Part shown: in pieces, positions 33,201 to 41,164 of the stretch
Position numbering within the stretch: the stretch's first letter is position 1
Layout: the number at the start of each line of letters is the position of its first letter
From: Antedon mediterranea
Taxonomy: Eukaryota > Echinodermata > Crinoidea > Comatulida > Antedonidae
NCBI RefSeq assembly: GCF_964355755.1
Contig: NC_092675.1
Coordinates: 9,005,312 to 9,065,311, forward strand
Direction: 5' to 3'
Length of the DNA stretch: 60,000 bases
Translations under genes and position numbers: made by a program
Notes under the pieces: generated by a model
The model's database searches: none
What the model was told of the DNA's origin: nothing
The model's input: only the letters and a program-made list of their open reading frames with translations

Positions 33201-36200
33201 ACTACTACTATAGTGTACAGTACCTAAATTCTTCGATTTTTATGTGTCAATTTCCACTACAAATTCTTTCTTACTATTCAAATCCATTCTTAAAAACACA
33301 TTTGGCCAGCCAAGGGTTTTGGAGAGTTGTGTACAGTACAACAGGAATGTAAATACAAAAAATATAGGGTGTGTCAAATATCGGAGGGGTGAGTGGCTAT
33401 GGAGATATGAAGTGGAGAGACCAAGAAGCCTACTGATCACTTGAATATAGAATAAATGTAATATTATTGCCACAAGAATTTAGTATCTCAGGATTTAGGT
33501 AAAATTTTAAACCATTTTTCTTTTGAGACTCATAAAAAACTGTCTACAGATGACGATGTAATAACATGATATTTTTCTGATTACAATCATTATTGTCTAG
33601 AGGGACATAAAAATAAAGCAGATGTGATATATTTCAAACCATGAAAGCTAGTTCGAAATATGTATACCTTATATACAGGGCTAGACTGTTAACGAGATAT
33701 TGTGAGAAGACAATCCCATTTTATCATACATTATATTATGTAATAAATTTGGTTTGTAATTTATGTAAAACCAAAATGGTTTAAACTGTTTTTTTTTAAA
33801 TTCACACATGTTATTTAAATGTATCAAATTAACACAAACCCATACAAATAAAAACAAAATGTATAGTATTTTGAGTAAAAACGAAATTTTAAGATACCAT
33901 GGTAAATTAGCGAAAATTACTCACGCCATTGCAATATTCTATTTCAACGGCCATCGGAAGCCTCTATATTCACGACGTCACATATACACACGATAATATC
34001 GAGAGCGTGTATGCCGCCCGATAGTCAGAGTGAATGATCGACGGCCTGGAAAGATACGCGAAGCGTTGACACTAATACTAATTTATTCAATATCTAATGT
34101 TGTTGAAATATAGGTCCCTAAAATGTACTTCGTTTGTTCTAAAACCCGAATTTAGAAGGCCTAACTCCCAAACCTTTACTAGGCCGCCTAACTAGGCCCC
34201 CAATCCAGCGCGCGGAGTCAATCAACCACCCACATCATGCGGCGAGGCTCCGTTTCATGTGCATCCAAGGACCAAAGCGATATCAACAACTTGCTGTGCT
34301 CATTGTCAAGCCAAAGTAAAATATGAATAAAATTCGTTTTCGAACCGCCTGATTCGTGACAAATAAATTATCATCTCATATTACTAATTTAATTCTGCTA
34401 AACTAAAAACTAAAGAAACTAACACATTTTAGCAGTATAAAATACGAACGATATACAAAATACACGAACGGAAAATATGGATACGCATCATTGCGCACAG
34501 AGCTGTATCCCGGACAACGTTGCCAGGCCAACTTCGGTATTGCCAGAAAAAAACTTTTGATTTTAAGATTTTAAAGCGTCATTTACTCGCTGAATAACCG
34601 TTTATATGGTAATCATTTTATCTAACAAAATTCTAAATACGTTTCTGCAAATGTACAAGCATTTTTTAGAAAATACTCCATAGATTTCAAGAGTTATAGC
34701 CAAAAAACTGCAAATTGTCCATTGGAGGGATAGGAATATATTCGCAAAGTGATGTCACCCGCGAATTTTTTTGATTTTCAAATGGGGCTTTCCCCAAAAG
34801 GGCCAATTTATATTTTGTAACAATATACATTCTAGCAACACCTAATAGCCCCCAAAACATCATTCTAAAATGAAAAAAATTGAAAATCCATTTCAGGTCC
34901 ATTTTAAGGAAATTAACTGAATTTGTCCACTAACACACACATTGAATATATCTACTGTAGGCCTACAAATTACGGATCTGTATACAGTCCATATACCATG
35001 CAGGATTTCCTCCATGCCTATATACAAATGTGTTGTGCAGGAATATCGCAGATAATGCATTTTGCAATTCTAAATCTATTATCCCACGAACTAATAACAA
35101 GGTCCAACTCAAATTTGTAATATATAATAATATAATATATTGTGCCATATATAAAAAAAACATTTATGAAACATAACTTTTTATTTGATATAAATAATAC
35201 TTACATAATTACTTTGCAAGTCAGGATGTACACGTTCTATACCATCATCTAGGATAGTGACCACAACACCACTGCCAGTGTAACCTTTGTTCCAAGCCTG
35301 TACAACATTCATATCTAGGCCGTTCCGATGCTGACAAAATAATAAAACAACAAATATGAACTAAATACAAAGTAGAATGTTTTTGCCAGATAATTGTGTG
35401 TATTAGTGAACATTTAGTCTGTGACAAGGCCTTCCACATTTCCTACAATTTGCAAAATGCAGAATCATGTCGTCTGCAATCAGATGAAAGCTGCTTCACA
35501 ATATTTAAAGATGTATTGTCCCCCAAAACATGAAAAATGAAGATTAATTAAATCAGATTTTGAATAGGTTATTTTGTAGTTTTAATAAAGTGATTCACTT
35601 CCGTAGAAAAAAATAATGTTTTCACTTATAAAATAACATGATAAATGGTTAAATTCACCCAAAAATCCATTGACTGGCAGCCAATTTGACCATTTTTTGC
35701 TTTAAATTCCATTTTTTCAGGTAAATACATTTTTTTTCAATCCAATTTTTGGTCGAATTCAATAACTATTATGTGACATTAAAATGGTATATTAAAAAAA
35801 AAAATACATCTTTAAAAGAAATGTTACATATGAATTGACATAAACCCTCACTAAACAAACAATACTGTAACTTTATCAAACTCATTTAGTTCCACAGTTA
35901 TTGAATATGCTTACAACATTTAAAGTTCATCAGCTGTTAGGATTTAGAACAATGCATTACTGTTGAGTATAAATTAATGCACCATTTAGAAAAGATGAGA
36001 AAGGATTGCATGTTTGTATGTATGATGATCAACATAAATTTACTACTAAAACGTGTAGTATATTTGCTCACACTTAACACTGTTTCCAGTTAGAAACTGC
36101 CACCGCCAGCGTTTTTAGCCCAATTCGATGTTTTTATTCAAGCTGATTGAAACTATGTATGTGATCTGATTTATATGTAATTTAGACTAAAATAATCATT

Positions 36201-38807
36201 AAGATTTTAGCTTTACAATGGTACCAAGAACGATTTTCAAATCGCAATATGTAAATCATAATAGTAAAATAAAAGTAACCCACTTTTTTAGTTTTTCGTA
36301 ATTTTGCGCAAGAAAGTCGAGATATTCGCGATTTTGTGCAAGACATCCCAATATGAAAATATTGCCCGGGTGAGATCAACAAAGACAAAGTTACTTACAC
36401 GGCACCGATAGGCCTATAAAAACAAGTTATCACTATCGAAAAATGTATTACATTTTATAAATCATAAATCTTACATCAATGTTTTGCCAAAATCCACATA
36501 GTACAGACACCAGGCCTAGTTAACCAGGCCTAAAATTGGTCCGGAACCGTTTTACGACTAGGCCTAGGTAGGCTAGCCTAGTACTAATAGCCTAACTAGT
36601 AAACTGATGAAATCATTTCTAAACAAGTTTGTTGCGTGAAACTCGGTCACTCACAGTAAAACACCAAAACAATTAGGGTATACATACAATAATAAAATTA
36701 AAGACTATATATTGAAAATAACTCCATTATTTTTTATTCAGATAACAAACAAACATGCCACTCCACAAAAACCTTTGTAATGCTTCGGCGGCATAGCTAG
36801 CGCGCGACCGATACACAATGCGCCAAGCCATCGCTCTACGCGCTACTGTGATGCGCGGTGTATGTTATTTCGACAGGTACCATTTTGACAGTCGTAACCC
36901 GATTAGTTACCTCAAATAGTGAAATATTGACGGTCAGACCGAATATAGTGTCCATATTTATAGTATGTACCAATAATTAACCTATCTTCCGGATTTCGTA
37001 AAAAAACGCGAAACACGAAAATCTTCGTCAAGTCAAGTGTTCCCACACTAGTGACTGAAGGAGTTCAATATTATTATGATATGTTATTGTTGTCAAGTAG
37101 TTGTGTTTGTTTCTATTGTAAACAAGGAGATCATCACATTATTATTTTATAATTGAATAGCTAATAATGATGATATTACTTACTAAGTACCACAGCTTAG
37201 GCCACTTTGGGTCATTGAATGCAGGCTCTGTTGAATGATCTCGTTTCTTGCGAATTAACACCTGTTGTTGCTCTATCCATTTTACCTGGAAGATACACCA
37301 CAATAACAACAACTGTAGACACTGTATAATGATCATAAGACAAAAATACTGTACACACTATTTAGAACCTTTCAACTTTTCAGGATGCAATACAGTAACT
37401 TGTATGTACAGTGGGTTGACAGGACTGACAAATAGGTAAAACATGTTGGTTATTGTAAAAACTACTGAATATGGGTAGTATTACCTGAGGGTCTTGAGTT
37501 AATTTTGTCACATGATGATCGTTGCTTCTCTGTGGTGATCTACGTTCACGTGGCCGACTGTCAATGAATTTGAAATGACTCTCAATAATCTGAAAAAAAA
37601 AAAAAACTTAAAGAAATATGGTATCTTATTAAAGCTTCTGGTTGCTAAGGATATGGTAAATGATATTGACATCACTGTGTTTTCATACAAAGTTTTGCCC
37701 CACACTTAAATGTGTAGAACAGATATTCAATCAGGTTTTGAACGGTTAAAAATACTTGCGTACATTTTCACAGTATTCAAACACATACAGTAATTACATT
37801 CTATGCTATCTCATACATATACAGTAGTTATCTCCATTTGTAGGCCCTCCGTGGGGGGGGGGGGGGATGTCTGTCATTTGTGAATTTGGTATGAGGACGT
37901 CAATGGACATCCAATGGTGGTGAAGTTGGGTGGTACTGTATCTCTCTCGTCTATCTGGTACCGTTTTTTTAAGCACCTTTCGGGGTCCTCCGGTCTATAC
38001 GCAGCTGGAGGTTCCCAGCAGACTCCTATTTTCAATTACTTGAGGTAACCCTCTATACACAGACATTGGTACCTACTGTAGCTCGTCTAACCAAATGTTT
38101 CTGGGTGCCTGTCTATGGCTAGTTGGTGTAATGTTAGTGATGTGGTTAAGGAGCTGGGGGTTGTGGTTTCCATTTCCCAATTGCTTTACAACAATTTTTA
38201 TTTACCATTGTTTTGAGGACAAGGGTAACTGTATTTCAGCTTACTCAACATTTGCTTAGATTTAAGGATGTTTTTTTTTTTGTTAGTTCTGATTTACCAT
38301 ACTATACTGTACCTTTTTTCAGAAGACGTCACAAAAACCCTGACACTAATATGATGCCGCTGCGTCTGACTACTGTACGAATGCTTTCTGTGCTACGAAC
38401 CAGTACACGTTTTTTTAACATTCCAAAAAAATGGTGGTGCTTCCCGATGACAATCCACCACAAACATGTGTACTACTAATTTCATTACAAATTTGAATAT
38501 TTTTAATTCGTGTTCATTCAGTCAAATTTGTGAATGTGGGAAAGGGGCATTAGGTCCCCTCTAATCTTCTGACTGCCAATGGGTAAGATTCAATATTTAG
38601 AGCCTCAACAATGAAAAGTAAATACTTAATTAATATTATTTATACAGTACTTACCTCTCCTTGATTTATAAAACCATGTCTTTCAGCAACAGTATTGGCT
38701 ACTTCATCACCTCCATGTATAAGAACAGCGTATTCATTTAGATAAAATTCTGATCCACAAATGCAAATTTCAAGTAGTAAAAGTAGTTCAAGAAAAAGGT
38801 AGTCCAT
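17669..38807 (-). CDS. furin: Furin-like proprotein convertase (13 exons plus two alternative exons)
   Basis: A Ca2+-dependent subtilisin-like endoprotease of the secretory pathway that would cut precursors after dibasic motifs. Coding exons (minus strand): 38807-38655, 37589-37485, 37285-37184, 35330-35205, 29343-29267 or 28282-28206, 27595-27507, 25383-25211, 25064-24852, 24565-24465, 23283-23180, 20694-20577, 20226-19916, then 18246-17669 or 19725-19496. All junctions are GT-AG and phases match. With the long end this gives 2250 nt (749 aa plus stop), with the short end 1902 nt (633 aa plus stop). In order it encodes a signal peptide, a prodomain ending R-K-K-R, the S8 catalytic domain (Asp, His, Asn and Ser all present), a P domain with RGD, one Cys-rich repeat, a transmembrane helix and an acidic tail. 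Mammalian furin is about 794 aa. A 5' UTR intron is possible: a TTAACAG acceptor lies just upstream of the ATG. The exact paralogue within the PCSK family is inferred. Confidence 0.93.
18247..19495 (-). other. furin: Intron between exon 13a and exon 13b
   Basis: AT-rich; skipped or retained depending on the last exon chosen. Nothing else was recognised apart from candidate AATAAA signals for exon 13a. Confidence 0.6.
19496..19725 (-). CDS. furin: Convertase exon 13a: alternative last exon (short isoform)
   Basis: The acceptor (CTTATCACTAG) and phase fit exon 12. It begins [17 protein letters not shown], a second version of the last P-domain strand (furin: GTLTKFTLVLYGT), then runs 76 residues to a stop with Cys residues but no Cys-rich repeat. 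Its end is hydrophobic ([15 protein letters not shown]), so the isoform may be tail-anchored, GPI-modified or simply secreted; the sequence does not decide. Possible poly(A) signals (AATAAA on the minus strand) lie near 19,217 and 19,141. It could instead be a dead duplicate, but the open frame and intact splice site argue for use. Confidence 0.7.
19916..20226 (-). CDS. furin: Convertase exon 12: P domain
   Basis: 311 nt, phase 2 to phase 1. Encodes [52 protein letters not shown] and [12 protein letters not shown]. This is the P (homo B) domain, needed for folding and activity in this family, and it includes the conserved RGD. The donor TCAG|GTGAGT splits a Gly codon that either last exon can complete. 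Confidence 0.95.
20577..20694 (-). CDS. furin: Convertase exon 11: catalytic/P-domain junction
   Basis: 118 nt, phase 1 to phase 2. Encodes [20 protein letters not shown], then [19 protein letters not shown], matching furin VSHSYGYGLLDAGAMVALAQ and the start of the P domain. Acceptor CTGATTTAG, donor CAAG|GTAGCA. The upstream intron holds the large inverted-array element at 21,278-22,511. Confidence 0.93.
21278..22511. mobile_element. Foldback element with arrayed CCAAAATACG inverted arms
   Basis: The left arm (21,278-21,660) repeats CCAAAATACGTC / CCAAAATACGCG, alternating with TTGAGGGCGCTAT, more than a dozen times. The right arm (22,228-22,511) is the same array in inverse complement. Outer ends are GGGTTGGTGAA and TTCACCAACCC. 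The 570-bp core is AT-rich without an ORF. It lies in the intron between convertase exons 11 and 10. It is probably a non-autonomous TIR/foldback transposon; no transposase is present. Confidence 0.8.
22512..23179. other. Convertase intron 10 remainder with a retroposon-like tail
   Basis: Near 22,960-22,985 the minus strand reads an (AGTATTC)n tail after AATAAAGTC, typical of an invertebrate LINE 3' end, but no coding sequence accompanies it. Otherwise featureless. Confidence 0.45.
23180..23283 (-). CDS. furin: Convertase exon 10: end of catalytic domain
   Basis: 104 nt, phase 2 to phase 1. Encodes [20 protein letters not shown] and [11 protein letters not shown], matching furin NLTWRDMQHLVVQTS and NDWATNG. 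Acceptor CTTTTTAG, donor CAAG|GTACGT. Confidence 0.94.
23547..24348. mobile_element. TIR element with CpG-rich core in convertase intron 9
   Basis: Left end AATAGACACGTTTCGCGCTC (continuing GCGA) and right end TCGCGAGCGCGAAACGTGTCTATT are inverted copies, each followed inwards by a GTGGGTATA-type block. The core at 23,950-24,140 is GC-rich. On the minus strand it contains an open stretch from a well-placed ATG (AAAATGGCG at about 24,249) to a donor-like AAG|GTACGT, resembling a captured first exon. No clear target duplication. Confidence 0.6.
24465..24565 (-). CDS. furin: Convertase exon 9: catalytic Ser
   Basis: 101 nt, phase 0 to phase 2. Encodes [20 protein letters not shown] and [22 protein letters not shown] holds the catalytic Ser. 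Acceptor GATTACAG, donor AAA|GTAAGT; the split codon gives Asn with exon 10. Confidence 0.95.
24852..25064 (-). CDS. furin: Convertase exon 8: oxyanion Asn region
   Basis: 71 codons, phase 0 at both ends. Encodes [13 protein letters not shown] with the oxyanion-hole Asn, then [26 protein letters not shown] and [12 protein letters not shown], all hallmark convertase blocks. Acceptor ATTTTAG, donor GTA|GTATGT. Confidence 0.95.
25211..25383 (-). CDS. furin: Convertase exon 7: catalytic domain
   Basis: 173 nt, phase 1 to phase 0. Encodes [38 protein letters not shown] and [10 protein letters not shown], nearly identical in pattern to furin ([27 protein letters not shown]). These loops form part of the substrate groove and a Ca2+ site in family structures. 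Acceptor TTGGTCAG, donor AAG|GTACAT. Confidence 0.95.
26146..26217 (+). tRNA. tRNA-Val(AAC)-like sequence (pseudo or SINE head)
   Basis: Contains the D-arm box TAGTGGTTATCAC, an anticodon arm with loop TTAACAC (anticodon AAC) and the T-arm GGTTCGAGCC, ending CGAAACC and followed directly by a T10 run (Pol III terminator). The acceptor stem has two mismatches (GGCTTCT against CGAAACC) and the T stem one. I therefore read it as a decayed tRNA or SINE head rather than a sound gene. The same 3' body (AACTTTATGGTGAAAAGTA) follows both units. Confidence 0.55.
26435..26537 (+). pseudogene. tRNA-Val-derived unit with duplicated anticodon arm
   Basis: Starts GGTTTCGTAGTGTAGTG and ends GGTTCGAGCCCGGGCGAAACC, so its acceptor and T stems pair better than those of the neighbour at 26,146. 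The middle is duplicated: TTAACACGCAGAAGGT, then TATCACGTTTACTT, then ACACGCAGAAGGTACC. The total is about 103 nt, too long for a tRNA. A T-run terminator and the same 3' body follow. Confidence 0.6.
26572..26962 (-). mobile_element. LINE 3'-end insertion in the second tRNA-Val unit
   Basis: The minus strand encodes [20 protein letters not shown] and [16 protein letters not shown], typical of the LINE C-terminus, with an (AAGATAAGAT)-type tail on the left. The flanking TGTATA and CGCAATATGATAATTATACA are contiguous in the first unit (26,250), which acts as an empty site. Confidence 0.7.
27507..27595 (-). CDS. furin: Convertase exon 6: catalytic His
   Basis: 89 nt, phase 2 to phase 1. The first base completes Arg, then [16 protein letters not shown] and [11 protein letters not shown] follow. 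HGTRCAGE carries the catalytic His. Acceptor TTTGTAG, donor GAG|GTGAGG. The exon accepts either exon 5a or exon 5b. Confidence 0.93.
28206..28282 (-). CDS. furin: Convertase exon 5b: alternative Ca2+-loop exon, divergent version
   Basis: 77 nt, the same phases as exon 5a, about 1 kb downstream. Encodes [18 protein letters not shown] followed by KTKNDLNR. It aligns without gaps to exon 5a and keeps D-x-N-D-G-D, but the third acidic ligand position (Asp in 5a) is Phe. The acceptor is TTTCAAAG; the donor CAG|GTTGGC shares the weak GT-pyrimidine-G-G pattern of 5a. It is open, with usable sites, which argues against simple decay. Including both 5a and 5b, or neither, shifts the frame. Confidence 0.8.
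28565..28885 (+). repeat. Short copy of the dispersed 13.1-14.4 kb family
   Basis: Carries AGATTGGAATGTTCCATTCA, CAGTACCGAAAGTATGAACC and TTGCCCTTATTACGTAAATT in the same order as 13,930-14,385. Much of the centre is missing. It sits in the ~1-kb intron between alternative exons 5a and 5b. Confidence 0.65.
29267..29343 (-). CDS. furin: Convertase exon 5a: alternative Ca2+-loop exon, canonical version
   Basis: 77 nt, phase 0 to phase 2. Encodes [18 protein letters not shown] followed by YNPSNENR, with Arg completed by the next exon before His-Gly-Thr-Arg. It matches the furin segment DPGASFDVNDQDPDPQPRY, including the three acidic positions that I recall as ligands of a structural calcium (Asp174, 179, 181 in mammalian numbering). 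The acceptor is TATAG; the donor CAG|GTCGGA is weak, without the usual purine-A after GT. It is paired with exon 5b, of identical length and phase. Confidence 0.9.
29479..31162. mobile_element. hAT-like non-autonomous element in convertase intron 4
   Basis: Inverted ends CAGGCCTCGAATTT / AAATTCGAGGCCTG are flanked by CAGTTTAT and CAGTTTTG (6 of 8 bases match), compatible with an 8-bp hAT target duplication. Subterminal regions repeat GGTGCCCTCCCA and TTGGCC in inverted arrangement. Inside, a ~100-bp segment around TTTGACGxACACGCACCCTC is duplicated (30,060 and 30,155). No transposase. The 126-aa open frame here is not protein-like. Confidence 0.6.
31163..35204. other. Convertase intron 4, remaining part
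   Basis: AT-rich intronic DNA with a C-run near 31,700, an AGGCCTA burst near 34,160-34,210 and GC-richer stretches near 33,950-34,060 and 34,490. No exon of the convertase domain is missing from the assembled protein, and I see no other gene. Confidence 0.55.
35205..35330 (-). CDS. furin: Convertase exon 4: catalytic Asp
   Basis: 42 codons between TTTTGTCAG and AAT-TAT|GTAAGT, phase 0. Encodes [17 protein letters not shown] followed by [17 protein letters not shown], which contains the catalytic Asp of the Asp-His-Ser triad (the ILDDGIE motif). Introns 3 and 4 that flank it are long and repeat-laden. Confidence 0.95.
35331..37183. other. Convertase intron 3
   Basis: No coding sequence recognised. 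Contains an AGGCCTA/CTAGGC burst at about 36,525-36,600 and a GC-rich stretch (CTAGCGCGCGACCG) near 36,800. Confidence 0.55.
37184..37285 (-). CDS. furin: Convertase exon 3: autoprocessing site and mature N-terminus
   Basis: 34 codons, from VKWIEQQQ to PKWPKLWYL. Contains IRKKRD, matching the R-x-K/R-R primary autocatalytic cleavage site that releases the mature enzyme, here starting D-H-S-T. Donor TTA|GTAAGT, phase 0. The match to furin (WLEQQ...RTKRD...QQWYL) is clear. Confidence 0.92.
37485..37589 (-). CDS. furin: Convertase exon 2: prodomain
   Basis: 35 codons between a long pyrimidine-tract acceptor (TTTTTTTTCAG) and the donor CAG|GTAATA. It encodes the middle of the prodomain ([10 protein letters not shown], then a basic stretch [15 protein letters not shown]). 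The basic cluster corresponds to the internal secondary cleavage region of convertase prodomains (inference). Phase 0 at both ends. Confidence 0.85.
37840..38125 (+). repeat. Dispersed repeat copy in convertase intron 1
   Basis: Shares ordered blocks with 4,205-4,520: TAGGCCCTCC, GTCAATGGACATCCAATGGTGG-type text, GGGTGGTAC, CGGTCTATACGCAGC, CAGCAGACTCC and TCGTCTAACCAAATGTTTCT. No ORF. Confidence 0.65.
38655..38807 (-). CDS. furin: Convertase exon 1: signal peptide and start of prodomain
   Basis: Begins with [18 protein letters not shown], a good signal peptide, followed by a prodomain start matching furin ([26 protein letters not shown]). An ATG 14 codons upstream lies in the same frame, but it would put a polar stretch before the hydrophobic core and falls beyond a likely acceptor (TTAACAG at about 38,819), so I chose 38,807. 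The exon ends at a strong donor, GAG|GTAAGT, phase 0. Confidence 0.88.
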
Positions 38808-39648
38808 CTTAAGTTTATCTGTTAATGTTAAAACACTTACAATTATCAATTAAATGAAAACAAAATGTTTTAGATTTTCTGATGATTCTGTTTTTTCTTC
38901 TAAGTAGACCGTCGTAGGGCTACTGTACATACAATACAAATGCACCAGTTCATGAAATTGATTTTGCTATACGTTTAGAAACCTTTTTAGGCCTAGGCCT
39001 AGCTAGGCACTACTGTGTGAAGTACTAGGCCTAGGCTAGATAGGCTAGTAGAGTAGGCTACATGGACGGATGCACCATCCAAACATTTAAAATTGTTTAA
39101 TAAACTTTGTCATGTTTTTTATTTTTTTATCTTTATTATATTATATTACTTTTGTTTGAGAGTTTAATAATAGTCTGTCAAGGTTCATTCATTATTGCTA
39201 CAAAGAAAGTCAAAGCCTACTACTACTAAGCTAGCTAGACAGGCCTGGGCCCTCTACTATAGGCCACCTAGACCTATACCTAGGCCTAGCCTAGTCCTAT
39301 TTAAGCTAGTAGGCTGCTAGGCCTTCTATTCTAGGCTAGGCCTAGCCTAGGCCTATCCAAGCAAGACGGAAGTAGTTAGGCCTAGGCCTACCTACTCTTA
39401 CAGTCTCAGTCATCCTAGCAAATAATTTGATAGTAATAGAGTATAAAACCTTTTAAATAAAAACACTAGGCCCTAGGCCTTAGGCCCAGTGACACGGCAA
39501 TCAAAGAATATATATCTCTTTGCGGTAATCAAAGAATATATGTAGAGTAATCAGCATACGCCCCAAAATACGCTTGTTTGTCACAAGCCAGCCACTTTTT
39601 TACTGAGAGAGAGGCCGGGGAGAGGATCGAGGAGAGAGAGGAGAGGTG
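38808..39648. other. Upstream region of the convertase gene
   Basis: A likely 5' UTR acceptor (TTAACAG) ends at about 38,819, so the promoter may lie further right. Bases 38,990-39,480 are dense in AGGCCTA/CTAGGC words. A duplicated 'AATCAAAGAATATAT' occurs at 39,500 and 39,527. No TATA box was assigned. Confidence 0.45.
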
Positions 39649-39657
39649 TATTATTAA

Positions 39658-40833
39658 CGCCGTGGTTAGGATTCCGGCACCGGAACTCAACTGCCCACCG
39701 TTAGGGAATCCGACACGCTATTGCGCATGCTCATAGCTCTGGGAAGTGAATTATAGCAAAGAACTTATAACACAAGAATCTCCTGTTCGTCCGAAGCGCG
39801 TAACAATTTCGAAAGGCATTGTGGGATAGAATAGAGCTATGGGTGGTGGCGCCATTGTGAGCCATGGAGTAGGGCGCCCGCATCAAATTAGAAAGTCAAA
39901 ATCATAGAGGGGTTCTGCTAATGCTCTAGGGGGTATAGAGTAATTGACTGAGGAGTAGGGCGCCCGCATCAAATTAGAAAGTCAAAATCATAGAGGGGAT
40001 CTGCTATTACTCTAGGGGGGATAGAGTAATTGACTTCCTAGTTTGGAGGGGGCGCTGCTCCATGCTGTGAAATGGCGTCGCCCAGTTTGACCTTTTAACC
40101 CTGTACTTCCGATACTGTGTTTTGAATGCAAATTGAAGAACAGGAGATTCTTGTGTTATAAGTTCTTTGATTATAGCTTGCACTTATAGAGTGCCACACA
40201 CACCACACCACCGAGAGTCGGAGTGTTATAGGGATTTACTGTAGCCTAGATAGTCGTTGCGCGAGCGAGAGAGCGATGGATGAAACTTGGCCTATGCCAT
40301 ACATGAATTAATAATTAAAATACGACTACGCCACGCGTTAAAATAATTATAATGATATTAATAAGTATCAGTATCTATCTAAGAATCGTAATGCTGTTTT
40401 TAGCGTTGCGACCCTGACTTTCCAAACAGTTTTCACATCCACGCGGATGGCTGCCGTCAACAAATCAACTTGTGATTGCATGTTGTTATGTACAGTATAA
40501 TGCGTTATGAAAAATCATAAAACTAGTCATGTAATTATATAATTCATAATGATATGAAGTTTATATATGAATGAAGCAACCACTATTTAATTAAAAAATA
40601 AATAGGCCCACTGGTCACGTCTAACTGGTAACCCTAGCCTAGATTAGTGGATACCGTATTAGTAGGCATCTAGACTAGTTTGCCGTGTGTGGCGCAGCTA
40701 TGAAATGATCCATCGCTGTTGTTGATAGGTGGTATAGAGTCGCCGATTACCTCGCTCTGGGCATGCGCAATAGCGTGTCGGATTCCCTAACGCTGGGCAG
40801 TTGAGTTCCGGTGCCGGAATCCTAACCACGGCG
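39658..40833. mobile_element. Mutator-like TIR element with perfect 9-bp target duplication
   Basis: Terminal inverted repeats of about 75 bp start CGCCGTGGTTAGGATTCCGG and include CCGACACGCTATTGCGCATG. They are flanked by TATTATTAA at 39,649-39,657 and 40,834-40,842. Long TIRs with a 9-bp duplication point to Mutator-type transposition. No transposase ORF, so non-autonomous. A second TIR element (39,757-40,169) is nested inside. Confidence 0.8.
39757..40169. mobile_element. Nested 413-bp TIR element
   Basis: Ends CAAAGAACTTATAACACAAG and the inverse (CTTGTGTTATAAGTTCTTTG) give TIRs of about 31 bp. The 7-bp ATTATAG flanks both sides (39,750-39,756 and 40,170-40,176). Inside, an 86-bp unit starting GAGTAGGGCGCCCGC is tandemly duplicated at 39,867 and 39,953. 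Confidence 0.75.
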
Positions 40834-41164
40834 TATTATTAATTCAGCAGCAGAGAGCGTCATTCTCCTGATGATGAACGCATGCGCGAAAAGGGAGTTT
40901 TTCATGTTTATTCAACGATTACACGCTTCACTGATCTTCGCTGGCTTGGAGGGGAGGTTGAAAATTTTAGCTAAAACTTTCAACCCCCCGGCCCCGTGAA
41001 AGTTACCCCCCCCCCCCCTCAACACCTCCCTTCTCTTTTGACTGACCCTCTCCCATCTCTTATAGCAGAACCACATAGTTATCTAAAAACAAAAAATAAC
41101 ATGGATATTACGAGGGCCTTTTTTATAATCATAATTTTATTTTTTTATGTCGCAATAATAATAA

